Shown here: piece after piece, positions 23,541 to 64,000 of the stretch | How positions within the stretch are numbered: the stretch's first letter is position 1 | How the letters are laid out: every line of letters starts with the position of its first letter | Source of the DNA: Lota lota | Lineage: Eukaryota > Chordata > Actinopteri > Gadiformes > Lotidae | DNA: 64,000 bases | Assembly: GCA_026745465.1 (NCBI GenBank) | Contig: JACYXH010000363.1 | Location: 4,088,501 to 4,152,500 of the forward strand | Direction of reading: 5' to 3' | Made by a program: the position numbers and the translations under genes | The notes under the pieces: model-generated | The model's database searches: none | Told to the model about the DNA's origin: nothing | The model's input: the letters and a program-made list of their open reading frames with translations, nothing else

Positions 23541-23623
23541 GAGAGAGATGGAGGGGGAGAGAGAGAGAAAGAGAGAGAGAGAGCAAGAGAGAGCAAGAGA
23601 GAGCGAGAGAGAGAGAGCGAGCG

Positions 23624-23668
<45 letters not shown>

Positions 23669-23672
23669 GAGA
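23541..23672. repeat. Compound GA-rich purine tract
   Basis: GAGA with GAGCAAGA and GCGAGCGA variants, followed by (AAC)4. Confidence 0.92.
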
Positions 23673-24272
23673 ACAACAACAACAATGGGTCCATGCTTGA
23701 TGTATGTGACCACAGCACAGGTGCCTCCACAGCTGTGTGTTACTCCCACACCCAACACCTCCCCCGCCACTCACCCCCAGTTTTACTCCCCACTAATTGA
23801 CTTAGCACCTTCTGAAAGAAAGCTGCCATTAAATCCATGTCATACAGAGAGCATGGAAGTGGATGGTGGGTCAATAATCTGGTAATAATGAGAGTTCTTA
23901 GTGGAAAGAGATTAATGTATTGCAGAGCTGCCTAGCCTAAAACGAAGACTGAATATACACAAATGCCCAGAAAAAATATTTTGAGCCGAGCAAAATGTAC
24001 TGCCAGTGCAACTTTGATATTTCTATAATGTTAGATTGATATAAATAAATGTACTGAAACAATCTTCAAATAATCATCTCAAATATATGTAATATAGTGA
24101 TGCAGCTCAACATGTTTATAGTCATGTGTAGCCAAGAGTCAGACTGACTCTTGGCAGGGGTATTGTACTTCATCAATATTGACACATTAGCATGTGTCAT
24201 GCATATGTGTCTTTAGTGAAGTCTTATATCAACAGTATGGACAGAGGGCTGGAATCTACACACACCACTTGT

Positions 24273-24273
<1 letters not shown>

Positions 24274-24318
<45 letters not shown>
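24274..24318. repeat. (TG)n microsatellite
   Basis: About 22 TG units. Confidence 0.95.
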
Positions 24319-24319
<1 letters not shown>

Positions 24320-24395
24320 AACAAGGATGTTGTTTAAGTTTCTATATTCGTTCAGACTAGGAAAAATTACAAAGATAGGCTTGAGGTTTCCTTGA

Positions 24396-24423
24396 TATAA
24401 TAATAATAATAATAATAATAATT
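24396..24423. repeat. (TAA)n microsatellite
   Basis: About nine TAA units. Confidence 0.93.
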
Positions 24424-24497
24424 AGTAATTGCCGTGACCTTTGTTAATCGTTACCTTGCATAAGTCTCAATATTAATAATATGACTGACAGATGTGG

Positions 24498-24601
<104 letters not shown>

Positions 24602-25123
24602 CAGTGGTAGATCACTGGTTGGCTCACCCACTGACAAACATTTATTTTAGATTACAATATATCTTTTGTACATTTTGTTTGCTATATTACACAATCAGAG
24701 TGATAACTCTATTTCTCTACTGGGTAGTAAAAAAAACTCCCCTTCCATATATTAACCCTTTGCAGTGTAGATTTATATCAATGTCACTTATTAATGGTGA
24801 AGCTTAATAGTGAAATTAGTATGTTAATAGGTTTTTATCACTGGAGAAAGTACATTGCCCCTAAGAGAAATTTGTGGATCAATCGTTACTCCACGAGAAT
24901 GCTTTGCTTGTGTTGAAGGGAGAACAGAGTCATGTATAACCCTTGATGGTGATTAATGGTTTGAAAATAAATTATAGATGTGGGGTTAATGATGGCCCAC
25001 GGTGCTTGTACTTTCAGATTGGGCCATACTGAATAAAACAGAACTGCTGGTGTCCTGGTTTCACACAATAGGCTATACGTAGATCTCATAGCATATATTT
25101 TTTTGCTTTGTGCTAGTGTTCTT

Positions 25124-25125
25124 TA

Positions 25126-25175
<50 letters not shown>
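25124..25175. repeat. (TA)n microsatellite
   Basis: About 25 AT units with an early TATG interruption. Confidence 0.95.
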
Positions 25176-25176
<1 letters not shown>

Positions 25177-25876
25177 TATAATTATTTATAGATTTTGGAG
25201 AACATACATTCTACCAAATATACTATTCATGTTTGTTTTCTGTTGTTGCATTTTTGTGATTTTCTAAACGGCCACTAGATGGAACTCTGACCCCATGGTA
25301 AACGTCGTAGATGTTATTGAAATGGAAAGGTCAATGTCGCCTTTTGCCAGCATTGTATGCAGTATAAGGTCATAATTTGCAAGCAGGTAACATCTGATGT
25401 AACATTTATTTAGCAAAGTCGTAATCATCAGCTGTACCAGGTTGGGCTGAGGAGACAATCAGTATCAAAGTTGACATTCCTTCCCCCGACGAAAAACGTA
25501 ATTCGTCAATCTTCATGGATGGAAAACTTTACAGAGAGCCATGGCAATATTTGTATATAATATGCTTTTGACACACAGCAAACAGAGAGCTCTATCAGCA
25601 TCCTGTTTAGCAAGCATACTAAGCATAACAAAACTGAAAATGTGATGTCACAATGTGAGTGATGTTTACGTGGGTATGAATCAAATGTCAAAGCAGACAG
25701 GGAGCATCTGGACCAGATCTATATTTATATTGGGCTGCAAATAGCATCAGATTGGCAAGCATGTTTGTGCATATTTCAATGTGATGTAATGCTTTCATCT
25801 TCATTGACCAATGTGGGTGGATGATAGAGATGCCCACATGGGAATGTATGCACACCTGACAGGTGCAAACCACATA

Positions 25877-25878
<2 letters not shown>

Positions 25879-25917
<39 letters not shown>
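25879..25917. repeat. (CA)n microsatellite
   Basis: About 19 CA units. Confidence 0.95.
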
Positions 25918-25919
<2 letters not shown>

Positions 25920-26324
25920 CCTACCATGTCATAGCGCGTGTCATAAATCGATCTGTCCACGATGAAAATATGTGTACAGGCTTCTGCCCAGGAGGTCCTC
26001 AATGTCCTCTCATTCTCTCTGAGACATGGGACTGCCTTTATTGATCCATGGGCAGCAGTCAGGGTCTAGGGTGGAGGCAACTCACATCTGGTGTCTTCCC
26101 CGTAGGGACCTCTAGACATTGGTCAGGTCTGTCCACAGACAGACCTTAGCTCCAGTTTCTAGTGTTCACTGCTCACTGAAATACAAGCAGAGGTTGTGAT
26201 GATTGTGTTACCCTGTACCACCAGAGGCCAAGTTCTCTGTGATCCGAGAGAGCAAACGCATGACTGTGTACTCTTAAGTACACACGAATACAGGTAGCAT
26301 CTAATACAGAACATGAGAGAGAGC

Positions 26325-26467
<143 letters not shown>

Positions 26468-27452
26468 TGAGAGAATGAATATTAAAATGGGTGGTTGTGT
26501 GATTCACATGTGCTCAGCTTGTCCCAGAACACATATCAGCTGGGCTAAGCCACATAGACCCACTGGAGAGAATAAGTTGAAATAACACATGTCTCTCACT
26601 ACTGTTGGGGTATGTATTCTATGCATGACACTTGATTGTGAAAAAGTAAAAAAGTTAAAATGCATATCATATAAGTACGTATTTTGAGAGGTGTAAGAAG
26701 CATTCTGTGGACCTATGTATTTGACTCACTGTAACCATCAACCTACCTCCTTATCATACACAAACTGCAGCATGCATACCCCAGTCTATTTAGCAGTAAA
26801 ATGTGTCGATGTCAGTGCAAATAGGGCGCAAAACAAAAAAACAGAATTACATAGAAATCTAAGAAGGTGAAATGATTTATCAAACCTTACGGGACACCAC
26901 AAGCACATCTCCCATGATTCATTTTCACAGCGCTTTGCAAAAATGTTGTTGTTTGGATGCACTCACAGTCTCTACCTCGGCACTTAGGCTATGACAAATG
27001 CGAGTGTCATCTTTGACTAGGAGGCAAAGCGCAGAAAAAGGCCAGCCGCTTAATGCCTGCTGGATGGAGAAGTCATCCAGAACACTGCCCATGATGAATA
27101 GATACCGCATCTCCTTTCGAGGGAAACCATTTTGTGCAAGTCGCTCTTTGTGAAGTCACTTTGCATTTGTGTGTCCTTTGCATCGGTCAGCACAACTCTG
27201 CAAAGTTTTACCCTGTTGTCCTTGTCCTCTCCTATCATCGCTGCTCTCTCGCCAGATAATTGTCTTCCAATCTTGAATCGAAGAAAAGAGAAAAAAATGA
27301 AGGTAAAACACTAAAATGTGTCGGCGTGCGTAGAATATCCCTATCAGTACAAACTACTAAACACGGAGAATCCATTTTGCTTTTACAACCATTATCCATC
27401 CAAAGAGTTTCCACAAAATAAAACCTCATCGGCTGCATAGGATATAATAAAA

Positions 27453-27480
27453 TGTAATGTTGTTCATAAACAACATTACA
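27453..27480. repeat. Perfect short inverted repeat
   Basis: 12-bp arms TGTAATGTTGTT and AACAACATTACA around the 4-base loop CATA. Confidence 0.85.
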
Positions 27481-27518
27481 GGGGGACAGGGGAGGGAGGG
27501 GACAAAGGACAGAGGTTG

Positions 27519-27564
27519 AGGTGGTGGTTGTGGTGGTGGTGGGGGGGGGGGGGGGGGGGGGGGG
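27519..27564. repeat. GGT repeat followed by a 24-base G run
   Basis: GGTGGTTGTGGTGGTGGT passes into 24 consecutive G bases. The poly-Gly and poly-Pro open frames through it are artefacts. Confidence 0.93.
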
Positions 27565-28131
27565 CGCCTTGTTGTGGCCTAAATGGGCAAGCGTTGTGTG
27601 CCTGGTGGACACCCATAACACAGCGGTGATTACAAACCTCCCAGTCGCAATCCATCTCATTCCCATCCCCATCCCAGACCAGTTGGACCTGCGTGGACAC
27701 CTCCCCTCCCCACCACCCCTCTGTGGCCGCATGTCCATCAGACAGCCCCACGCTCTCTGCAGGACAACAACAACATCAGGCTGCAGGAGCACAAAAGCCA
27801 TCAGCAGGGGTTTGTGGGGAAATTCATCATTGCGATCGATAATGGCCTGCGCTGCCATTGGCACTGGCATGGAGCAGGAGAAGAAGGCATTTTAGGGGGA
27901 AGGTGGGCTGGGGGAGGGTGATCAATCTATATTTAGGCAGGAGGAGCTCGGCTCGGCACGGGATCAATATGCTACCGGCAGCTAATATTTCAGTGGTGGC
28001 CCAGCAGGGACAGGAGGGCCTCGAGGTGTGGAGATAGCAGGGGGAAGGGAAAGATGGTATGATGACATGGCCTTGGAGTGGCTCTAGAGGGGAGGAAGGG
28101 GGTGCAACTAGTATTTGAAGCAGGTGGGGAG

Positions 28132-28133
<2 letters not shown>

Positions 28134-28180
<47 letters not shown>
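28134..28180. repeat. (TG)n microsatellite
   Basis: About 23 TG units. Confidence 0.95.
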
Positions 28181-28183
<3 letters not shown>

Positions 28184-28936
28184 GAGGGGGCGCGGGTTCA
28201 GGTGTGACACAGGAGTTGCCTGTGTGGCCACGGCATGACAGCTTGTCGATTCAGTGAATTTATAATGAATTCTCTTTTATTCCTTCTCTCCTCTCTAACC
28301 GCTCCTCCCTTGCCCATCGCTTCCCTGACCTCGATTCCCCCCCAGATGCTTTCCTCTTTCCCCTCCCCTCCCTTCTCTTGCTTTCAACTACCTCACCCCC
28401 CCCCCTCCATTTCCCTGTACTGCTGAACCATTTTGCCCCCCCCCAAGGTGTTTCTTCCCTGTCACCAGGTGTATGTGCTATCACCTCCTGAACAAACGTC
28501 AGTAAATGAAATGGTGCCCCCCCCATCCCCAATATCCTGCACCCGCTGTCACCCGCACCGCTACAATGTTAGGCTCGCTAACATCGTTATGCCTAACGCA
28601 CACACACACCCAGCACCCACACACAGCACCCACACAACCTGCATCTCATGAATAATACTATCCTGTCAGAGGCTGAGGTGTCATCAGCTGACAAATAGTG
28701 ACCACTGCAGATGGTGCTTTCGTACACTGTCCATGTGGGAGGAAAAACAACAAACAACAACAAACAAAAACAACATTTCGACAACTTGTGCTTGTTAAAA
28801 AAAAACTGTGAAAAACAGAGAGAGTGTAGCAGGACCTCTTAATAAGCCATGATGAAAACGTTTTATACAGATTTCAAGCAATGTGGCTCTTCTGTAGTCA
28901 GACACACACAGCTATGCACACACAAACCACATATGA

Positions 28937-28987
28937 CCCCCCCCCCCCCCCCACACACACACACACAGACACAGACACACACAAGTC

Positions 28988-29023
<36 letters not shown>

Positions 29024-29024
29024 C
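28937..29024. repeat. C run followed by compound (CA)n
   Basis: About 16 C bases pass into CA units with CAGACACAGACAC and AAGTCC interruptions. Confidence 0.93.
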
Positions 29025-29331
29025 TAGATAAAGTGTCTGAAAACTTTGGTTGAACTCTGAACGCCTCTGCACCTGCACTAATAAGCCTGCCCCGTGTGCT
29101 GAGGTTCACACTGGCTGTCTTTCGACATGTTGCACCTTCCCTAAGCAGAAGCAAGGCTTTTCTTTATTAAAACCCACCGTATTGCTGCTTGCCTACCACA
29201 ACCAAGCCCCCTTCCACCTCCACCACCTCTTTTCCTCTCCTGTTCGTCTTGGGGCATAATCCTCTCTACTTTGCCCTTCGCTTTTCAAAGACAGCCAGTG
29301 AGGTAGAGTGACCTTTGATGACAGAGAACAA

Positions 29332-29333
<2 letters not shown>

Positions 29334-29376
<43 letters not shown>

Positions 29377-29380
29377 CTCT
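29334..29380. repeat. (CT)n microsatellite
   Basis: About 20 CT units, then TCGCTCTCT. Confidence 0.95.
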
Positions 29381-30454
29381 TTCATCTGTGCAGGATGGTA
29401 CTTGGAGCGGGGGTCAAGATCAATGGGGCTCCGTGTGAATCTACATAGACTTCAGGGGTGAATCTCTATGACCTTACAAAGAGCTAAATGAACAACACTC
29501 CCAGTCACAACCTGACAGCTTTTTAAATTGGACTTTAATGTGGAGGAGATGCTGCTGCTCCACGGCATTAACTTTAAAATAGGTTATTCTGTGAAGTAGA
29601 TATGGTCGATATGAGGGCAGTACACTAGTTGAAAGACTCTGTGAGCGTATTGTTCTTTGCCTTAATCTAGGAGATGCGTAATACCTAGTGCAGCGCAGGG
29701 TTCACCAGGATCATGGGGGTCATTGACGCAGATGCAGCGCTGTGATGAGAATGTAGAGATATGCAGGGGCTGCCAACACGGAGATTTAAGATGGTGAATA
29801 GAGATGAGCTTTGAAATAATAAATGCGTAACTGTTGTGTCTTTTCTATTGGATAACTCATAGATCACCTGTGACTGGCTTTACTTTAGGACTGGAGCCCG
29901 GCAGCCTTATCACATCGCGACTCCTACAAACCAATCAGTAAGAATACAGTAGTTGAATCAACATGTCATATTGATACATTATACTGATATACTGAAAAAG
30001 AATGGAGCTATGTTTTAAGGCATCTTATATCAATCACAAAATATGATTATTTACATAATCCAGTACAACACCGACAGTTCTAATTAAGTCAAGCCTGACC
30101 GAAGGTGACCACAGTTACACACAAACAAGTTTCGCGTTTGCAAAAGGAGAAAGAAACCCTTGTGCTCTCTGCTCTGGGTTAAGAAACAGCATCAGTACCA
30201 ACAGAAAAGCCAGAGAGAGAGCGAGAGAGAGCGTGTGCAAGAGATAGATTATTAGCCGACCGACCATTCTCCTCCCATCGCTAATACAGATCAAGGACAG
30301 CGGTGCGAGCCAGAACACACAGCTGCGGCCCACGTCCGAGCCGATCCCTCAGAGACACACCTCCACAAGATGGATGGCGGGGCGGTGGGGCTTCAAACTG
30401 GCCGTACTCAGGCCCAGACCTCATCATTGTGGTCTGGGCAGAGTGAAGAGGTTT

Positions 30455-30456
<2 letters not shown>

Positions 30457-30496
<40 letters not shown>
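30457..30496. repeat. 40-base C run
   Basis: The longest homopolymer in the window. Long G/C homopolymers are also places where assemblies err, so the exact length is uncertain. Confidence 0.9.
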
Positions 30497-30675
30497 TTCT
30501 CTAATAGGAACCGCTGCAGAGGGCTGACAGCAGTCCATAAATAACCTGGCGAGTCTCTGGTGCTCACCTGCCCATGTCACCTCCCCACCTCACCTCCCCT
30601 CCAGACGTCACCTTCCCACATCACCTCCACACACCATGGGCTGGACCAGGGAGAGCAGGGACAGTGATGCTGATA

Positions 30676-30792
<117 letters not shown>

Positions 30793-31144
30793 CCACTGTT
30801 ATCAGTCACTAAGTAGACTACTTTTCATTATTACTATCAATATTTAAGTTGTACTTATTTTTCAATACAAAATATTGTAAAATGTTGTTTCAATGTTATG
30901 TAGTAAGTTATTGATAACTATGCCTAAATAGTATAGAAAGGATACTGCCATATTTACCTACATATTCTGTGATAACTGTGCTAATGCATGCATTCATATC
31001 TGAATTCATATTGGATACCACCTGAATGTTTTCCTTGCCTTTGTCTATGTTCAATAAGAAAACTACCGTTCTATGTCTTTGCTTATTCTTGACTAAGCAA
31101 GAAAAAAACGGAAGGGCCACAAGGTTAAATCATATTGTTTTAGA

Positions 31145-31257
31145 ACAGGTGTCGCTCATAACACTAATTATGGGTCTGCTGCTGTCATGAACGGGTAGTA
31201 GACTAAACTATAGTGAAGGAGATAAGTCTACTACTCTTGTCCCGGCTGTACATAACG
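31145..31257. mobile_element. MITE-like element, family M1 copy C (truncated)
   Basis: Starts ACAGGTGTCGCTCATAACAC, then TAATTATGGGTCTGCT, the inner inverted repeat of the family. It continues GTAGTAGACTAAACTATAGT and on to CTGTACATAA. The right inverted half is missing. Confidence 0.6.
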
Positions 31258-31550
31258 AATGATGTACTCCTAAATAATTTTAAAAAGTGTTAAAATAGTG
31301 TTTAACATCATTAAAGGCAACACATGTTTGCATGCACATTGAGGCGCATATAAAATTGCTTTTATGTGCATTTGATATCAGCAGTGTGTGTGCAGTTAAT
31401 AACACATTATTACTATTATAACGATAATATTGTAAACATATATAATATGATCTATCTTCTTAACAACAAGGTAAAAAAAATTGACCGTCCGAAGCAAATG
31501 TATGAAAATGTATGGTTTATTTTAATTTTAAGAGAAGCTTAACCTCTTTC

Positions 31551-31630
31551 ATTGGCGTTCTCGTCTCACGACGGAACGCCTGGAACGGGATGCTCCGAAT
31601 TGGCGTTATTGGCGAGGGAGAGGGCGGGAC
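31551..31630 (+). promoter_or_regulatory. Distal SLC25A26 promoter segment: three inverted CCAAT motifs and a GC box
   Basis: ATTGG (inverted CCAAT, the NF-Y core) occurs at 31551, 31599 and 31608, each continuing as ATTGGCG. GGGCGG lies at 31622-31627. The segment is CpG-rich against an AT-rich background. It sits about 410-490 bp upstream of the start codon. Confidence 0.5.
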
Positions 31631-31888
31631 TTATCCGGGTTATCCGTTTCTGTCACATGTTTTGGATATTGCTTGTCAATGATTTTGTAAAAACTCAATA
31701 TGTATCCTCCTTGTCGTTGTTATTGAATTCTTGTCATGGTCTTATTCTTCTCGTCCCGGGGACTGTTGACTGGCATACACAGCTGGTAAGTAAAGGACCG
31801 GAAATTGCGTTGTGGTAGACCACGATAACGCTACAATTGAATATCCTCTCCCAGCCTAAGAAAAGCTCATCCAGGTCATGTGGTCATT

Positions 31889-31931
31889 TTACGTCACAGC
31901 ACGCGGAAGTAATACTCCAAAGATGGCAGCG
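31889..31931 (+). promoter_or_regulatory. slc25a26: Proximal SLC25A26 promoter: CRE-like, ETS and YY1 motifs
   Basis: TTACGTCA lies at 31889-31896, CGGAAGT (ETS/GABPA core) at 31904-31910 and AAGATGGCAGC (YY1-like) at 31920-31930. ETS plus YY1 near the start of transcription is a typical arrangement for nuclear genes encoding mitochondrial proteins, and YY1 sites often lie just inside the first exon. Transcription may therefore start close to 31910-31930. This is a motif-based inference. Confidence 0.6.
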
Positions 31932-31943
31932 ACCTTGACAGGC

Positions 31944-31961
31944 ATGTTATTATTGCACTGA
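31944..31961 (+). other. Upstream ORF 1 (5 codons plus stop)
   Basis: An ATG at 31944 is followed by four codons and TGA. It would be in the 5' UTR if transcription starts near the YY1-like motif. Confidence 0.4.
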
Positions 31962-31971
31962 AGTTGTAAAC

Positions 31972-32022
31972 ATGCCGTTAAGTTACGTTTCGATATCAAA
32001 AACATTTTGTATTAGCTGTTAG
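31972..32022 (+). other. Upstream ORF 2 (16 codons plus stop)
   Basis: An ATG at 31972 (context AACATGC) ends at TAG 32020-32022, 17 bases before the SLC25A26 ATG and in a different frame. The main ATG has the stronger context, ACCATGG. Confidence 0.4.
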
Positions 32023-32039
32023 ACGGAACATAACATACC

Positions 32040-61933
<29,894 letters not shown>

Positions 61934-64000
61934 GTGCATGGGATTATATGTTTGTGTGTGTGGACGGGGAGGATGAGGAGGGAGGGGTGAGTGATACTGG
62001 GGTGGGTGGCTGGATGGACTGGTGGGTGTGTAAACTGGTGGTCAGAACTGCTAAAAGGGGAAAATGTCAGCAGACACAGTCACGCCACATTCCTGAGGAG
62101 GATTGGACCCAGGCTGGTTATCGCTGGCAGAGCTTCTCCTCACCTGCACGCCAGACGGCAAAAAGGCAGAGAGCAGCAGAGCATCGCTTGGAGAACGGAA
62201 GAAAGAAATGTCAACAAGTGGATGGCCCATTAACACTTTTTCACAACATTTTAATTAAAGAAAAATCTGGAAATATTGCAAAAAGGTTTTTACAATTGAG
62301 GGAGGAGTAAAGATTTGGTGTATAGATATAAGGTAAATCTGACTAAGTGCAATGGAGACAGATTCAGCTAATAAATCCTGTGTCTTAAATGTAACTCAGG
62401 CTTCCGCTCGTATGCACACAGGGCTGTTGCGCCCTCTTCTTCTGCAGTGGTATAATGGCACCTAATGGATTTTCTGGAAATTTGGTTTGGATTGGCAAAA
62501 CACTTGGATGGATACGTATCTAGTGTGCTTCTCAGGCCACGGCAGCTTTTTCTGTTGGACAGTGTATCCTGGGGGAGAGATGGACGACCGTGGGAGGGCA
62601 CTGAGAAAGGGGATGGAGGGATGAGAAGGGGAGTGGGTGGGTGGTGCTCCTGGACTGGGATCCCTGCAGCTGCGTCCCCCCCCCCCCCGGTCACTGGGGC
62701 CTGACGGGGTTGGTGGAGACGAGGAAACGAGACCAATAGAGGGTGAACGGAAATCCAAGAGAAAGATAGACTTGACGTTGGAAAAAAACAACTCAAGATT
62801 AGGGATCTGAGAGTAGAGGACTGCAGGTTTTGGCTTACCACTGCAAGGCTCTGGCATTGATTTAGACAGACTAGGAAGAAAAGACACGAGAGCCATTTAT
62901 TTACATGTCACATACCAATGCAATATCTGATATGCATGTACACATATATCATAAGCACTGATGGCGTAACCACCATACTGACAACTGTCACTATGTGAAG
63001 AGTTTAGACCTGGAACCCATCATCCAATCACTCTCTCTCTAGTAAGTGAATGGACAAGGACGTGTAAAATACAGGCAATATAAAAGCTACACGTCTTAAT
63101 TTAATTTATTTAATTTATAAAAGGCCCGTCTTGATTTTGGTCTGAATCATTTCACTTGTATGGAAGGCCTTGAGGAAAACTGGTCAACAGTGTATTGACA
63201 TGCAGGGGGGGGGTGGAACAGTACAGAAACCTGCATGGAGCCAACCTGTGGCTCAGTGCAGTCTACTTGGACAAGCCTCATCCTGGGGCTGGGGTAAGGG
63301 CAGGGGGGGGGGGGGGGGCAGGAAACATGGGGGCTGACCAGAAGGAGGGAGGAGGATGGATGGTGAACTCTGGAGAAAAGGCTGAAGGACACGCAGCACT
63401 AAAAGAAGAAAAAGGGCTGACAGCTAAAATGCATTTGAGAGGGGCTTGGATTTTTATTATAATCGTGTGTCTCAATATCTCATGAATTTATGATCCCTTG
63501 TTAAAGAATGCAAGTGCCGTTAAATGCGTTGAAATGTGTGTTCAATCTAGGTATATGGTGTCGGATCAAATGTCTCTCTGAAATTAGCGTATTGATTTGA
63601 AGAGGTAGTCAGAAGTTAGGAATTATTCTCTAAACAAGAGCATATCCTCCTATCCTTTAAAAAAAACATTACAAGGAGTTCATAACCAAACTACATTTTG
63701 TACTCTAAATGGTAAACAGCCATGGTGCTGATAGGGCAGTTTTTCAGTTGTTCTTAAATCTTCCGGGACTCCATGATGATTCATGATATTTATACGGAGA
63801 TGTCAGTCTTTAATGTCCATCCAAGATTATTGCACAACAGCCTACAGCAGTTGTAGACCAAGTCATTGTTTCAGTGCTGAAAATTGGGAAAGAACCCGCA
63901 CGCACGCACAAAAACACACAAACCTCCGTCCTCCATTGACATACTAAAGACCCATCGCTTTCAGTACGACATGATATCGTGTAAGATTGTGAAATCGGTC
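61934..64000 (+). other. slc25a26: SLC25A26 intron 7 (part)
   Basis: No PLDVAKTR-like coding segment is seen on the plus strand, so exon 8 lies outside. The stretch holds the second 38-bp dispersed motif (62475), a C run (62678-62688) and a G run near 63304-63319. Confidence 0.75.
62475..62512 (+). repeat. 38-bp dispersed motif, copy 2
   Basis: TGGAAATTTGGTTTGGATTG and the next 18 bases match the reverse complement of 20667-20704 at 34 of 38 positions. Confidence 0.6.

Noticed and set aside
27235-27870. 211-codon minus-strand open frame
   Set aside because: It reads through a 24-base C run (poly-Pro) and a repeat-derived Thr/His stretch; its composition is that of low-complexity DNA.
61944-64000. 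Search for SLC25A26 exon 8 (PLDVAKTR-type signature)
   Set aside because: No plus-strand frame shows the signature with splice sites; the exon is taken to lie outside the window.

Overview
The window is nuclear genomic DNA from a ray-finned (teleost-type) fish. The evidence is two intron-bearing vertebrate genes, GT-AG splice sites, very dense (CA)n/(TG)n and (GA)n/(CT)n microsatellites, tRNA-derived SINE tails of the fish type, and short inverted-repeat elements whose ends I recognise as common in fish genomes. The microsatellite load is high even for a teleost, but I cannot name the species. There is no bacterial-style gene layout, CRISPR array, operon or prophage.

Layout. (1) 1-2951, minus strand: the first coding exon of MAGI1 (2654-2951, N-terminal PDZ domain) and part of its first intron, which runs off the left edge. 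(2) 2952-3600: the MAGI1 5' flank, with an NRF1-type palindrome and a CRE-like site. (3) About 3600-31540: a gene-poor divergent intergenic region of about 28 kb. It is filled with microsatellites, two minisatellites, four copies of one MITE-like family, a perfect hairpin element, an element inserted into a CTAACCA-type repeat, a 220-bp direct duplication, two SINEs and one possible unrecognised terminal exon (13362-13770). (4) 31551-32039: the SLC25A26 promoter region, with inverted CCAAT, GC-box, CRE-like, ETS and YY1 motifs and two short upstream ORFs. (5) 32040 to the right edge, plus strand: SLC25A26, the mitochondrial S-adenosylmethionine carrier. Seven coding exons could be placed by hand from protein similarity and splice sites; they give about 190 residues of a family of about 274, so the last exons lie beyond 64000. 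Introns 3 (8.2 kb) and 5 (15.5 kb) are large and repeat-rich.

The head-to-head MAGI1/SLC25A26 order matches the order I know from human 3p14.1, which supports orthology of both genes. They are not functionally linked: MAGI1 is a junctional scaffold and SLC25A26 an inner-mitochondrial-membrane transporter.

I see no new biological system in the sense of an unknown multi-gene pathway. The more interesting observations are structural: splice acceptors built out of microsatellites (SLC25A26 exons 5 and 7), a four-copy MITE family, several dispersed repeat pairs, G-runs that always sit 3' of TG tracts, and a cluster of perfect short hairpins. Nearly all long open frames here are artefacts of dinucleotide repeats. 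All calls are from reading the sequence, without database searches.
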